A stretch of 64,000 nucleotides of DNA from JAIYDJ01 sp031400505 (GCA_031400505.1 JANNPZ010000088.1:25375-89374); one strand, 5' to 3'. Counted from the stretch's first letter, positions 9,633 through 18,905 are shown. Numbers and translations are program-made. Notes: a model not told the origin generated them from the letters alone.

Positions 9633-9649
9633 TCGTTTGAAAATGCCCG

Positions 9650-9680
9650 GCCCCGGAGCCTTGATGGGCTGCGGGGCTTT
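9650..9680 (+). terminator. Putative terminator stem-loop after ftsH
   Basis: GCCCCG and AGCC pair with GGCT and CGGGGC around a six-base loop, with one internal G-G mismatch, followed by a short TTT. The T run is weak, so this may be a leaky terminator or an mRNA-stabilising stem. It lies only 16 bp upstream of the next start. Confidence 0.45.
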
Positions 9681-9695
9681 GGTATGGGGATTGCA

Positions 9696-10292
9696 GTGCC
9701 GGTTCTGAAGCCTACGCCCTTCTTTGGTGAAATCCAGTGGCTTGGACGCGTCGGAATCGCGGGGAAACTGGCATCGCAACCCGCGCAATTCCTTGCGGCT
9801 AAATGGGATGGGGTTGCGGGCGAAGTGCATGGCGGGCTGACGCGCGCCTCTTGCGGCCGGGTTTTGGCACAATACCCGCGCGGAACAGAAATCCGGAACA
9901 CCCGGCAGTTTTCAATCCTGTCCAACGAAGAGCTGGCCCTGATCGCTGCCGACATGGGGATTGCAACCCTGTCCACGCATCTGCTGGGCGCGTCGATGGT
10001 GCTTCGCGGTATTCCTGATTTCAGCCACATTCCGCCAGGATCGCGGTTGCAGGCGACATCCGGAGCAACACTGGTCGTCGATCTGGAAAACCGCCCCTGC
10101 ACCCTTGCCGCGAAGGGGATCGAAGCGGCACATCCGGGCCATGTTGCCCCGTTCAAGCCGGCCGCCAAAGGTCGACGCGGCGTCATGGCTTGGGTCGAGC
10201 GTGAAGGCCTGCTTGCGCTGGGCGACACGGTTCGTCTGCATATCCCGGATCAACCGGTCTGGGCACATCTTGCTGCGGCGCGCTGCAGTTAG
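9696..10292 (+). CDS. MOSC domain protein
   Basis: A protein of about 198 residues resembling MOSC-domain (MOCO sulfurase C-terminal) proteins, which use a conserved Cys for sulfur transfer or reduction of N-hydroxylated compounds. Supporting features are the early WLGRV segment, GEVHGGLTR, the NTRQFSILS block and the Cys in NRPCTLA. GTG 9696 is preferred because GGGGA lies six bases upstream and PVLKPTP is then near the N-terminus; ATG 9684 is an alternative. No partner redox domain is present. The substrate is unknown. Confidence 0.65.
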   Translation: MPVLKPTPFFGEIQWLGRVGIAGKLASQPAQFLAAKWDGVAGEVHGGLTRASCGRVLAQYPRGTEIRNTRQFSILSNEELALIAADMGIATLSTHLLGASMVLRGIPDFSHIPPGSRLQATSGATLVVDLENRPCTLAAKGIEAAHPGHVAPFKPAAKGRRGVMAWVEREGLLALGDTVRLHIPDQPVWAHLAAARCS

Positions 10293-10402
10293 ACGCAAAC
10301 CGCGACAAAATGTCGTTAAAGGATATGTCACCCAAGCCATTTGCCGGTATCTCCGGCGGCGAGGGCCGTTGTGCCCAAAGCTCAGCGCATAGGGAGAGTG
10401 TC

Positions 10403-12076
10403 ATGGCCATGAAGACCGATATCGAAATTGCCCGCGAAGCCACGAAGAAGCCGATCCTCGAGGTTGGAGCAAAGCTGGGCATTCCGTCCGAACATCTTTT
10501 GCCATACGGCCATGACAAGGCGAAAATCGGGCAAGAATTCATCAAATCGCTGGGGGCCAAGCCGGACGGCAAGCTGATCCTGGTGACCGCGATCAACCCG
10601 ACGCCTGCGGGCGAGGGCAAGACGACGACCACGGTGGGCCTTGGTGACGGGTTGAACCGGATCGGTAAGCGGGCGGTGGTCTGTATCCGCGAGGCGTCCT
10701 TGGGCCCGAACTTCGGGATGAAGGGCGGGGCTGCGGGCGGCGGGATGGCGCAGGTCGTGCCGATGGAAGAGATGAACCTGCATTTCACCGGCGATTTCCA
10801 CGCGATCACCTCTGCCCACAACCTGCTGTCGGCGATGATCGACAACCACATCTATTGGGGCAACGAGCTGGACATCGACGCGCGCCGCATCGTCTGGCGC
10901 CGGGTGATGGACATGAACGACCGGTCCTTGCGCGACATCGTGGTGAACCTTGGCGGGGTCGCCAACGGTTTTCCGCGCCAGACCGGATTTGACATCACCG
11001 TGGCGTCGGAAGTCATGGCGATCCTGTGCCTGTCGAACGATCTGGACGATCTGCAAAAACGTCTGGGCGACATCGTGGTGGCCTACACCCGCGAGAAAAA
11101 GCCGGTTTATGCCCGCGACATCAAGGCGGACGGCGCGATGACCGTGCTCTTGAAGGACGCGATGCAGCCCAATCTGGTGCAGACGCTCGAAAACAACCCG
11201 GCCTTTGTGCATGGCGGCCCGTTCGCCAACATCGCGCATGGCTGCAATTCGGTGATTGCGACCAAGACCGCACTGAAGCTGGGTGAATACGTCGTGACCG
11301 AGGCGGGGTTCGGTGCCGATCTGGGGGCGGAAAAGTTCTTTGACATCAAGTGCCGCAAGGCGGGTCTGAAACCGGCGGCGGCGGTGATCGTGGCCACAGT
11401 CCGCGCGATGAAGATGAACGGTGGGGTGGTCAAGGCAGACCTCGGGACCGAAAACGTTGGTGCCGTGCAGGCCGGTTGCCCCAACCTTGGCCGTCACATC
11501 GCCAACGTCAAAGGGTTCGGCGTGCCGGTGGTGGTGGCGATCAACCACTTCTTCAGCGACACCGATGCCGAGATTGCGGCCGTGAAGGCCTATGTCGCCG
11601 AACAGGGTGCCGAGGCGATCTTGTGCAAGCACTGGGCGCTTGGGTCTGCCGGGATCGAGGAATTGGCGCACAAGGTCGTGGCCCTTGCCGAGGGTCCTTC
11701 CGGCTTTAAGCCGCTGTACCCTGATGACATGAGCCTGTTCGCCAAGATCGAGGCGATTGCCAAGGGCATCTACCGCGCCGATGGCGTCGAGGCTGACAAG
11801 TCGATCCGCGACCAGTTGAAGACATGGGAGGCGGCGGGCTACGGCCATCTGCCGATCTGCATCGCCAAGACACAATACAGCTTTACCACCGACCCGACCG
11901 TGCGCGGCGCGCCCACCGGGTTCACCATCCCGGTGCGCGAAGTGCGGCTGTCGGCGGGTGCTGGGTTCGTCGTGGCGATCTGCGGCGAGATCATGACGAT
12001 GCCGGGCCTGCCCCGCGTGCCCTCGGCCGAGGTGATCCGGCTGAACGATCAGGGCTTTGTCGAAGGCCTGTTTTAA
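10403..12076 (+). CDS. fhs: Formate-tetrahydrofolate ligase
   Basis: 557-residue cytoplasmic enzyme that makes 10-formyl-THF from formate, ATP and THF. The P-loop is TPAGEGKTTTTVGLGDGL, followed by SLGPNFGMKGGAAGGG; the C-terminal LPRVPSAEVIRLNDQGFVEGLF is typical. Start at 10403 follows AGGGAGAG by four bases; an in-frame ATG at 10310 only adds non-family residues. It is followed by folD 59 bp downstream, giving the complete formate-to-methylene-THF interconversion in one unit. In this group the pair serves C1 metabolism, including oxidation of methyl groups from marine osmolytes; that last point is inference. Confidence 0.96.
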   Translation: MAMKTDIEIAREATKKPILEVGAKLGIPSEHLLPYGHDKAKIGQEFIKSLGAKPDGKLILVTAINPTPAGEGKTTTTVGLGDGLNRIGKRAVVCIREASLGPNFGMKGGAAGGGMAQVVPMEEMNLHFTGDFHAITSAHNLLSAMIDNHIYWGNELDIDARRIVWRRVMDMNDRSLRDIVVNLGGVANGFPRQTGFDITVASEVMAILCLSNDLDDLQKRLGDIVVAYTREKKPVYARDIKADGAMTVLLKDAMQPNLVQTLENNPAFVHGGPFANIAHGCNSVIATKTALKLGEYVVTEAGFGADLGAEKFFDIKCRKAGLKPAAAVIVATVRAMKMNGGVVKADLGTENVGAVQAGCPNLGRHIANVKGFGVPVVVAINHFFSDTDAEIAAVKAYVAEQGAEAILCKHWALGSAGIEELAHKVVALAEGPSGFKPLYPDDMSLFAKIEAIAKGIYRADGVEADKSIRDQLKTWEAAGYGHLPICIAKTQYSFTTDPTVRGAPTGFTIPVREVRLSAGAGFVVAICGEIMTMPGLPRVPSAEVIRLNDQGFVEGLF

Positions 12077-12085
12077 CGCGATACG

Positions 12086-12113
12086 GGGGTCGCGTGCGCA
12101 GGTGCGCGACCCC
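12086..12113. other. Intercistronic 9-bp stem-loop between fhs and folD
   Basis: GGGGTCGCG at 12086-12094 pairs perfectly with CGCGACCCC at 12105-12113, leaving a ten-base loop. No T run follows, so it is not a classical terminator. It lies ten bases after the fhs stop and ends 22 bases before the folD ATG. It could stabilise the upstream mRNA or reduce read-through. Confidence 0.55.
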
Positions 12114-12135
12114 GGCACTTCAAGGGGACGACAAC

Positions 12136-13026
12136 ATGGCTGCTACAGTGATCGACGGCAAGGCCTTTGCGGCAAAGGTGCGCGGGCAGGTGCGGGCGCA
12201 TGTCACGCGGCTGCGCGACGAGCATGGCCTGGTGCCCGGTCTGGCCGTCGTGCTCGTCGGAGAGGATCCAGCAAGCCAGGTCTATGTGCGCAACAAGGGC
12301 ACCCAGACCATCGAAGTCGGCATGGCAAGCATCGAGCATAAACTGGACGCGAATACATCCGAGGCCGATTTACTGGTCGTGATCAACCGCTTGAACGCCG
12401 ATCCTGCGGTACACGGCATTCTTGTGCAATTGCCATTGCCTCAGCATCTGAATTCCGAACTGATCATCAACGCGATTGACCCGTCCAAGGATGTGGACGG
12501 TTTTCACATCTCGAATGTGGGCTTGTTGGGCACCGGGCAGAAATCGATGGTGCCTTGCACGCCGCTGGGCTGCTTGATGATGCTGCGCGATCATCACGGA
12601 TCCTTGGCCGGGATGAACGCTGTCGTGGTTGGGCGGTCGAACATCGTCGGCAAACCGATGGCGCAACTGCTGCTGGGCGACAGCTGCACAGTGACAATTG
12701 CGCACAGCCGCACCCGCGATCTGGTCGCGGTGTGTCGGGGGGCGGACATACTGGTGGCGGCCGTCGGGCGACCGGAAATGATCACCGGGGATCACATTCG
12801 TCCCGGAGCGACAGTGATCGATGTGGGGATCAACCGGGTAGAACGTGACGGCAAGCTGCGGCTGGTGGGTGATGTGCACTATGCCAGCGCAGTTGCAGTC
12901 GCGGGGGCCATAACGCCGGTGCCAGGGGGCGTCGGCCCAATGACGATCGCCTGTCTGCTTGCCAATACGCTGACCGCATGCTGCCGCACACACCGCCTGC
13001 CCGAACCTGATGGCCTGACTGTCTGA
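12136..13026 (+). CDS. folD: Bifunctional methylene-THF dehydrogenase/methenyl-THF cyclohydrolase
   Basis: 296-residue cytoplasmic enzyme of the folate C1 pathway, interconverting methylene-, methenyl- and 10-formyl-THF with NADP. Family blocks are VGEDPASQVYVRNK, QLPLPQHLN, DPSKDVDGFH, the Rossmann segment VVGRSNIVGKPMAQLL and the C-terminal TPVPGGVGPMTIACL. The substrate-site lysine is in YVRNKG. Start at 12136 is preceded by AAGGGGACGA. It is downstream of fhs with the intercistronic stem-loop between them. Confidence 0.96.
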   Translation: MAATVIDGKAFAAKVRGQVRAHVTRLRDEHGLVPGLAVVLVGEDPASQVYVRNKGTQTIEVGMASIEHKLDANTSEADLLVVINRLNADPAVHGILVQLPLPQHLNSELIINAIDPSKDVDGFHISNVGLLGTGQKSMVPCTPLGCLMMLRDHHGSLAGMNAVVVGRSNIVGKPMAQLLLGDSCTVTIAHSRTRDLVAVCRGADILVAAVGRPEMITGDHIRPGATVIDVGINRVERDGKLRLVGDVHYASAVAVAGAITPVPGGVGPMTIACLLANTLTACCRTHRLPEPDGLTV

Positions 13027-13141
13027 CGACCTGTCCACCCCCGGTCACCCAAAAGCGCTTTGAAGACAGCAGAAATTGGCATATTGCCCATTTGGTCCTG
13101 TCCGGTTAGGCAGGCTCGATGGGGTTGCGAAAGCAGTAGGT

Positions 13142-13909
13142 GTGCAGAAGTACAAGGTTCCAGGCTGGTTTTCACGCGTTTACCCGACACGCACATTGGC
13201 CATTACTGCCGCAGTCACAATCGTTGTGTGGTTTGCCGGCCCGTTGGGAACATTCGAAGCAATGCCTGCGGTGTTCCGCTTGTTTTACTGGGGCGGCCTG
13301 ATCGTTGGATCCGTACCGCTCGCCTACGCTGTCCGCACAGCGATCACCGCGCGTTTCGGTTTCAGTTCGCAGGCGCTGCTTGGCATTGTGACGTCATTGG
13401 CCTTCTCGGTGCTCTATACCCCTGTTGTCTATTTGGCGACGCTGCTTGCAACCCAGAACGGGTATGCCTTGATGATGTCGATCTGGACGCTTTGGCAGGG
13501 CACGTTTCTGGCGGCAGCTTGCGCCTATACGATACGCGCGCTGGTGATGGAAAGCGACCATGTCGATCCGGAAAAGGCTGTCGACCCCGACCCTCCGATG
13601 CCGCGCCTGTTGCAACGCATCGATAGCACGCTGCATGGGCCACTTGTGTCGATTTCCGTGCGCGATCACTACGTGGACGTCCGCACATCAGTGGGGAATG
13701 CCAGCCTTTTGATGCGCTTGTCGGATGCAATTGCCGAAACCGATGGTGTCAGTGGTTCGCAGGTTCACCGGTCGCACTGGGTGGCCTGGGGGGCGGTGCT
13801 GGGCGTAGATCGGCGCGGCGGGACGGTGATCTTGCGTTTGACGCATGGCGAGGCGATACCGGTCAGTCGCAATTACCGTGAAAAGCTGGCTGGTCGCGGC
13901 TTGATCTGA
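13142..13909 (+). CDS. Membrane protein with C-terminal LytTR DNA-binding domain
   Basis: The N-terminal 130 or so residues hold four hydrophobic helices (for example ITAAVTIVVWFAGPLG and IVTSLAFSVLYTPVVYLATLL). After a Pro-rich linker, the C-terminal 90 residues resemble a LytTR domain: ISVRDHYVDVRTS, then LMRLSDAIAE, QVHRSHWVA and PVSRNYREKL. LytTR domains bind DNA; fused to a membrane region they form one-component sensors or regulators. Signal and targets are unknown. The start is uncertain: GTG 13142 is used, TTG 13076 would add 22 residues. Its 3' end overlaps the convergent pdeM by 37 bp. Confidence 0.7.
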   Translation: MQKYKVPGWFSRVYPTRTLAITAAVTIVVWFAGPLGTFEAMPAVFRLFYWGGLIVGSVPLAYAVRTAITARFGFSSQALLGIVTSLAFSVLYTPVVYLATLLATQNGYALMMSIWTLWQGTFLAAACAYTIRALVMESDHVDPEKAVDPDPPMPRLLQRIDSTLHGPLVSISVRDHYVDVRTSVGNASLLMRLSDAIAETDGVSGSQVHRSHWVAWGAVLGVDRRGGTVILRLTHGEAIPVSRNYREKLAGRGLI

Positions 13910-14556
13910 CTGCGCGGCATCGGGATTGCGCGGGCGGTTGTCCCGGTCAGCACGGCAATTGCCTGTGGCTTCATCAGACCGGTCAGTACCGGGTCGCTAC
14001 ACGCCAGCCCACCGGTGTATGTCCCGTAAGCGGGCATGATAACCCGCCGGTCGTCAATCAGGAAGCAAGGCTGCGCCTTGCCCGCCAATCGCGCCTTTGG
14101 ATGGAAATGCCCTGAAATTTCGGGCGTGTTCGGGGTGGCGATGTGGCGAAAGGCGACGGTTGGCAGGCAAACCTCGGCACGCTGATGTCCGGCAAAGTCA
14201 AGCACGCTGGTGTCGTGGTTTCCGCTGATCCAGGTCCAGTCCTGCCCAGCGATCAACCGCGAGAGCCAAAGCCGTTCGTGTTCATCAATCGCACCGGATG
14301 CTGTGGTATCATCGAAACTGTCGCCAAGGCAGATCACGCTGCTTGCCTGTGTGGCGGCAAGGTCGGCGCCCAGCCGCGCAAGGGTTGCCCGTATCTCGTA
14401 CGGAGGAAGCAGACTGCCGCCTCGCCGCGCGAGACGTTCGGATTTGCCGAAATGCAGGTCGGAGACGACCAGCAGACGGCGGTGCGGCCAATAGAGCGCG
14501 CCAGAGGGAAGCGCGTGCAGGACCGATCCAGCGAAGGCGAAAGCGTGGTGCGTCAT
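13873..14556 (-). CDS. pdeM: Ligase-associated DNA damage response endonuclease PdeM
   Basis: 227-residue calcineurin-like metallophosphoesterase. Metal-binding motifs are SDLHFGKSE (residues 32-40), GDSFDD, SGNHDT and SGHFHPKA. LPSGALYWPHRRLLVVSDLH is the typical N-terminal stretch of the PdeM family, found beside an ATP-dependent ligase, an exonuclease and a DEXH helicase. ATG 14556 gives the usual length; an in-frame start at 14673 would add 39 residues that do not look like the family. It lies just downstream of the helicase. The ligase and exonuclease are not in this window. Confidence 0.88.
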   Translation of the reverse strand: MTHHAFAFAGSVLHALPSGALYWPHRRLLVVSDLHFGKSERLARRGGSLLPPYEIRATLARLGADLAATQASSVICLGDSFDDTTASGAIDEHERLWLSRLIAGQDWTWISGNHDTSVLDFAGHQRAEVCLPTVAFRHIATPNTPEISGHFHPKARLAGKAQPCFLIDDRRVIMPAYGTYTGGLACSDPVLTGLMKPQAIAVLTGTTARAIPMPRSQIKPRPASFSR

Positions 14557-14658
14557 TGGCGCGGTCTGCACCGGATCGGGGCGGTTTTCAAGCGGAGCGC
14601 GCGTGCGCGCGGAAGTGTTTGGTGCGGCGCGCATCGCGCGCGCCTTGGCCTGCGGCGC

Positions 14659-14682
14659 GGATATTTGGGCCAAGATGAAAGT
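14659..14682. repeat. 24-bp intergenic repeat, copy 1
   Basis: The sequence GGATATTTGGGCCAAGATGA followed by AAGT occurs identically at 63336-63359. This copy lies directly downstream of the helicase stop codon (14684, minus strand), just as the other copy lies at the ilvN stop. Confidence 0.8.
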
Positions 14683-14683
14683 G

Positions 14684-17074
14684 TCAGGCGAGGCCTGCTG
14701 CCTGCATCAGGCGCTGGGCTGCGCTGTCAGCGAGGCGTTCGCGGCCTTGGCCGTGGACCGGGATGATGCCGGGTTCCAGAAACAACGGGGCTGCAAGGGG
14801 GGTGATGCGCTGGAGGCGGACGAGGTCGATGCGGGGGCCGATGCGGGACAACAGATCCTCGATCCGGCCGAAGTCGATCAGGCCGCGCATCGCCTCTTGC
14901 CTTGTGATGTCCAGAAGGAGGTGGTCGGGGTCGTATTTGCGCAAGGTGTCGTAGAGGATGTCGGAAGAGAAGGTGGCCTGGCGGCCCGATTTGCGGCGGC
15001 CCTGGTGGCTGCGCTCGATCAGGCCGGCGATCAGGGCGGTGTTGCGGAAGGTGCGTTTCATCACCGCGTTGCCCGCAAGCCAGGTATCGAGGCCAAGGCG
15101 GAGGGTTTCAAGATCGAAGAGGGGGGCGGCGTCGAGCACGGGTTCCAGCCCCCAGATCAGAGTGGCGTAGTCGGTGGCGACAAAGCCCAAGGGGGCAAGG
15201 CCTTGTTCTTCCATGCTTTTGGTGATCAGAAGGCCGAGGGTCTGCATCGCGTTGCGCCCGGCAAAGCCGTAGATGCAAAGGTATTCGCGGCCTTCATGCG
15301 GGAAGCTTTCGCACAAGAGGCGGTCGGGATGCGGCAGGCTCGAGATCTCGCGTTGCAGGCTGAGCCATTGGGCGGTGTGGGCGGGCAGGTCGGGCCAGGT
15401 GGGCTGTTGCAGGATGTCGAGGATGCGGGCGGAAAGCTGGGTGGAGGTCGCGAATTTGGTGCCGTTGAACACGGCAACCTTGGGGGGACGGCCGGGTTGG
15501 CGGGTCACTTCGACGGTCATCTCGCGCAAGCCGTCGTAGCGGACCACTTCTCCGCCGATCAGGAACGTGTCGCCGGGGGTGAGGGTGGCGGCGAAGGATT
15601 CCTCGATCTCGCCAAGGGGTTGGCCGCCCATTCTGCCCTTGAGGCGGACTTTCAGGGTTTCTACCTCGATGATGGTGCCGAGGTTTTGACGGATGACGGC
15701 GGCCGAGCGGGGGTCGCGCAGGGTCCAGTGGCCATCACGGATCATCAGGCGCTGCCAGCGGTCATAGGCGCGCAAGGCATAGCCACCGGTGGCCACAAAA
15801 TCCAGTATGGCGTCGAATTCGGGACGCGACAGGTTGCCGTAGGGGCCTGCGGTGGTGATTTCCCGATAGAGGGTTTCCGCATCGAACGGACCGGCGCTGG
15901 CGGTGGCAAGGACATGTTGGCACAAGACATCGCGCGGGCCCGCGCCGCGCGGTTCGCCGTCGAGGTCGCGGGCCTTTACCGCATCAAGGGCCGCCTTGCA
16001 TTCAACGACTTCCATGCGGTTGGCGGGCACCAGCAGAGCCTTGGACGGCGCGTTGTAGCGGTGGTTGGCCCGGCCGATGCGTTGCACGAGGCGTTTGACA
16101 TTCTTCGGCGCTCCGACCTGGATCACGAGGTCCACATCGCCCCAGTCGATGCCGAGGTCGAGCGAGCCGGTGCAGACCACCGCACGCAGGGTTCCCGCGG
16201 CCATCGCGGCCTCGACCCGGTCGCGCTGTTCGCGGGCGAGGCTGCCGTGGTGGATGCCGATGGGCAGGGTGTCGGTATTCTGTAACCACAGGTGGTGAAA
16301 GAAGATCTCGGCCTGCGCGCGGGTGTTGTGGAAGATCAGGGTGATCTTGTGGCGCTTGATTTGCTCGAGAATGGCGGGGATCGCGTAGCGGCCGCCGCCA
16401 CCGGACCAGGGCGGGGCCTCCTCGGTTTCCAGCATCTGGATGTCGGGGTCGGGGCCGGGGTCGGCATGCAGGATCACCGTGTAGGGGCTCAGGAAGCGGG
16501 CCAGCGCCGGAGGGTCTTCGACGGTGGCGGAGAGGCCGATGCGGCGCAAGGCGGGGTTCATCGACTGAAGGCGGGCGAGTTGCAGGATCAGTTGATCGCC
16601 GCGTTTGCTTTCGGCCAAGGCATGAATTTCGTCGATGATCACACGAGAAAGATTGGAGAAAATCCGCGGCGCGTCTTCGTAGGTCAAAAGCAAGGCGAGG
16701 CTTTCGGGGGTGGTCAGCAGGATGTGGGGCGGGTCGGCGCGCTGGCGGCGGCGGGTGTGTTGCGTGGTGTCGCCGGTGCGATCCTCGATGCGGATGTGCA
16801 GGTTGGCGCCTTCCACGGGCCGGCGCAGGTTACGGCGGATGTCGGCGGTCAGCGCCTTCAAGGGTGAGATGTAAAGGGTGTGCAGGCGGGGTTTGGGGGT
16901 CGGGCCAAGTTCCGCGAGGGTAGGCAGGAAGCCCGCCAGCGTCTTGCCTCCCCCCGTGGGTGCGATGAGCAGGGTGGCCGGATCGGCGGCGCGGGCGAGC
17001 ATGTCGGTTTGGTGGGGGTGCAAGGTCCAGCCTTGATTGTCGAACCAGTGCGTCAGGGCAGGGGGAAGTTGCAT
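14684..17074 (-). CDS. Ligase-associated DEXH-box DNA helicase (Lhr-like)
   Basis: 796-residue superfamily 2 helicase. Walker A APTGGGKT is at 38-45 and the DEIH box at 148-151; other motifs include TTPESLA, LSATVEDP, IFHNTRAQAE, SLDLGIDWGDVD and QRIGRANHR. The C-terminal half carries the winged-helix and Lhr-specific region. This is the helicase usually found with PdeM, an exonuclease and an ATP-dependent ligase in a proposed DNA-repair cassette; here only PdeM is adjacent. Codon bias gives a long open frame on the other strand (14603-16285) that I reject as a shadow. Confidence 0.93.
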   Translation of the reverse strand: MQLPPALTHWFDNQGWTLHPHQTDMLARAADPATLLIAPTGGGKTLAGFLPTLAELGPTPKPRLHTLYISPLKALTADIRRNLRRPVEGANLHIRIEDRTGDTTQHTRRRQRADPPHILLTTPESLALLLTYEDAPRIFSNLSRVIIDEIHALAESKRGDQLILQLARLQSMNPALRRIGLSATVEDPPALARFLSPYTVILHADPGPDPDIQMLETEEAPPWSGGGGRYAIPAILEQIKRHKITLIFHNTRAQAEIFFHHLWLQNTDTLPIGIHHGSLAREQRDRVEAAMAAGTLRAVVCTGSLDLGIDWGDVDLVIQVGAPKNVKRLVQRIGRANHRYNAPSKALLVPANRMEVVECKAALDAVKARDLDGEPRGAGPRDVLCQHVLATASAGPFDAETLYREITTAGPYGNLSRPEFDAILDFVATGGYALRAYDRWQRLMIRDGHWTLRDPRSAAVIRQNLGTIIEVETLKVRLKGRMGGQPLGEIEESFAATLTPGDTFLIGGEVVRYDGLREMTVEVTRQPGRPPKVAVFNGTKFATSTQLSARILDILQQPTWPDLPAHTAQWLSLQREISSLPHPDRLLCESFPHEGREYLCIYGFAGRNAMQTLGLLITKSMEEQGLAPLGFVATDYATLIWGLEPVLDAAPLFDLETLRLGLDTWLAGNAVMKRTFRNTALIAGLIERSHQGRRKSGRQATFSSDILYDTLRKYDPDHLLLDITRQEAMRGLIDFGRIEDLLSRIGPRIDLVRLQRITPLAAPLFLEPGIIPVHGQGRERLADSAAQRLMQAAGLA

Positions 17075-17121
17075 GGGGGGGAAGATAGGCGTTGGAGCGG
17101 GTGGGGGGAAGGGGGGCCGGA

Positions 17122-17139
17122 GTCGGGGTGAACCCCGAC
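17122..17139. repeat. GGGGT...ACCCC palindrome (REP-like)
   Basis: GTCGGGGT at 17122-17129 is complementary to ACCCCGAC at 17132-17139, forming a tight stem-loop in the 122-bp gap between two divergent genes. Related palindromes with a GGGGT...ACCCC core occur at 63238 and 63966. Confidence 0.6.
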
Positions 17140-17196
17140 CTACGGAGTGTCGCTATTGCGGTTGAAGGCGGTGGCGGGCGGGGCTATCCCCAAGCC

Positions 17197-18009
17197 ATGA
17201 AACTTTTGTTCCTTGGCGATGTGGTGGGGCGCAGCGGCCGGGCTGCGGTGGCGGAGCGGTTGCCGGGGCTCAGGGCCGAGTGGGGCTTGGATTTCGTTGT
17301 GGTCAATGGCGAGAACGCGAGCCAAGGCGCGGGGCTGACGCCGGAGCATGCGAGGGGACTGTTGGAGGCGGGTGCGGATTGCGTGACGCTGGGCGATCAT
17401 GCGTTTGATCAAAAGGACATGATCGGTTTTATCGAGACGGAACCTCGCATCCTGCGGCCGATGAATTTCTCGAAAGTGGCGCCGGGCCATGGCGCGCGGG
17501 TGTTTACCGCCACACAAGGGAGGCGGGTTCTGGTGGCCCAGGTGTTGGGGCAGGTGTTCATGAAGCGCCCGTTCGATGATCCGTTCAGCCTGCTGGAGGG
17601 GGTGTTGAAGACGCATCCGCTGGGCGGGGCGGTGCAGGCGGTGATTGTTGATGTGCATGCCGAGGCCACGTCCGAGAAGATGGCGATGGGGCATTGGTGC
17701 GACGGGCAGGCGTCTTTGGTCGTGGGCACCCACACCCATGTGCCAACCGGCGACGCGCAGATCTTGGACAAGGGCACGGCCTATCTGACCGATGCGGGCA
17801 TGTGTGGGGATTACGACTCGGTGATCGGGATGCAGAAGCTGGAGCCGCTGCGCCGCTTCATCACCGGCATGGCCAAGGGGCGGTTCGAGCCTGCCGAGGG
17901 GCCTGCGACGCTGTCGGGGGTTTATGTGGAAACCGACGACAAGACCGGACGCGCGGTGAAGGTGCGCATGATCCGCATTGGTGGGCGCCTGCAAGAGGCG
18001 CGTCCGTGA
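17197..18009 (+). CDS. YmdB-type metallophosphoesterase (TIGR00282 family)
   Basis: 270-residue cytoplasmic phosphoesterase starting MKLLFLGDVVGRSGR. Conserved metal-site blocks are NGENASQGAGLT, TLGDHAFDQKD, VDVHAEATSEK and GTHTHVPTGD, all characteristic of the YmdB/TIGR00282 family. The Bacillus member has cyclic-nucleotide phosphodiesterase activity; the role in alphaproteobacteria is not established. The DMT transporter follows with a 4-bp stop/start overlap, so the two are co-translated. Confidence 0.9.
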   Translation: MKLLFLGDVVGRSGRAAVAERLPGLRAEWGLDFVVVNGENASQGAGLTPEHARGLLEAGADCVTLGDHAFDQKDMIGFIETEPRILRPMNFSKVAPGHGARVFTATQGRRVLVAQVLGQVFMKRPFDDPFSLLEGVLKTHPLGGAVQAVIVDVHAEATSEKMAMGHWCDGQASLVVGTHTHVPTGDAQILDKGTAYLTDAGMCGDYDSVIGMQKLEPLRRFITGMAKGRFEPAEGPATLSGVYVETDDKTGRAVKVRMIRIGGRLQEARP

Positions 18010-18905
18010 GCCAGCGGGTGCAGTTTGTGCTGGCGCTGGTGCTGCTGGGGCTTGGATGGGGCAGCACGCAGCCCTTGGGCAAGCTGGCCACCAGCACCGG
18101 GCATCCGCCATTCGGGTTGATCTTTTGGCAGACTGTGGTGTGTGTTGTCGTGCTGGGGGCGATCACGCTGGCGCGCGGCAAGGGTTTGCCGCTGCACCGG
18201 CAGGCCGTGGTGTTTTACGTCGTGGTGGCGTTGCTGGGCACTGTGATCCCCAACGCGACCTTTTACATCAGCGTGGCGCGGTTGCCGTCCGGGATCATGT
18301 CGATTCTGATTTCCATGATTCCGCTTATGGCGTTTCCGCTGGCGTTGATGCTGGGGCTGGACCGCTTTTCGATGGCGCGGCTGGCGGGGCTGGTGTTGGG
18401 GCTGTGCGGGGTCGCGTTGATAGCACTGCCCGAGGCGAGCCTGCCCGACCCCGCTATGGTGGCGTTTCTGCCGCTGGCCATCCTGGGGCCGCTGTTTTAC
18501 GCGCTGGAGGGGACGTTCGTGCAGAAGTTCGGCACGGCCGGGATGGACGCCATTCAGGCGATGTTCGGGGCGAGCGTGGTGGCTTTGATCCTGGTGACGC
18601 CAGTGATGCTGGGCCTTGGGCAGTGGATCAGCCCGGCCCCGCCCTGGGGGATTGCCGAAGGGTCGCTGGTGCTGTCGTCGGCGATGCACGGGCTTTTGTA
18701 TGCGGGCTATGTCGCATTGGCGGCGCGGGCGGGGGCGGTCTTTGCCTCGCAGTGCAGCTATCTTGTCACCGGGTCGGGTGTGGTCTGGGCGATGATCCTA
18801 CTGGGCGAGCGGTTTTCGCCCTTTGTCTGGGCAGCCATGGCGGTGATGCTCATCGGATTGGCACTTGTGCAGCCGCGGGTGGCGCGGGCAGCGGTTGCGA
18901 GTTGA
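18006..18905 (+). CDS. DMT-family (EamA) transporter
   Basis: About 299 residues with ten predicted membrane helices in two EamA repeats; the first starts LVLLGLGWGSTQPLGKLA and the second in the LPLAILGPLFYALEGTF region. Family members mostly export metabolites or amino acids. GTG 18006 overlaps the previous stop (GTGA). Substrate cannot be inferred from the sequence. Confidence 0.85.
   Translation: MSQRVQFVLALVLLGLGWGSTQPLGKLATSTGHPPFGLIFWQTVVCVVVLGAITLARGKGLPLHRQAVVFYVVVALLGTVIPNATFYISVARLPSGIMSILISMIPLMAFPLALMLGLDRFSMARLAGLVLGLCGVALIALPEASLPDPAMVAFLPLAILGPLFYALEGTFVQKFGTAGMDAIQAMFGASVVALILVTPVMLGLGQWISPAPPWGIAEGSLVLSSAMHGLLYAGYVALAARAGAVFASQCSYLVTGSGVVWAMILLGERFSPFVWAAMAVMLIGLALVQPRVARAAVAS

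Noticed and set aside
14603..16285. Long open frame (560 codons) on the + strand
   Set aside because: Antisense to the helicase; no recognisable domain; arises from codon bias.
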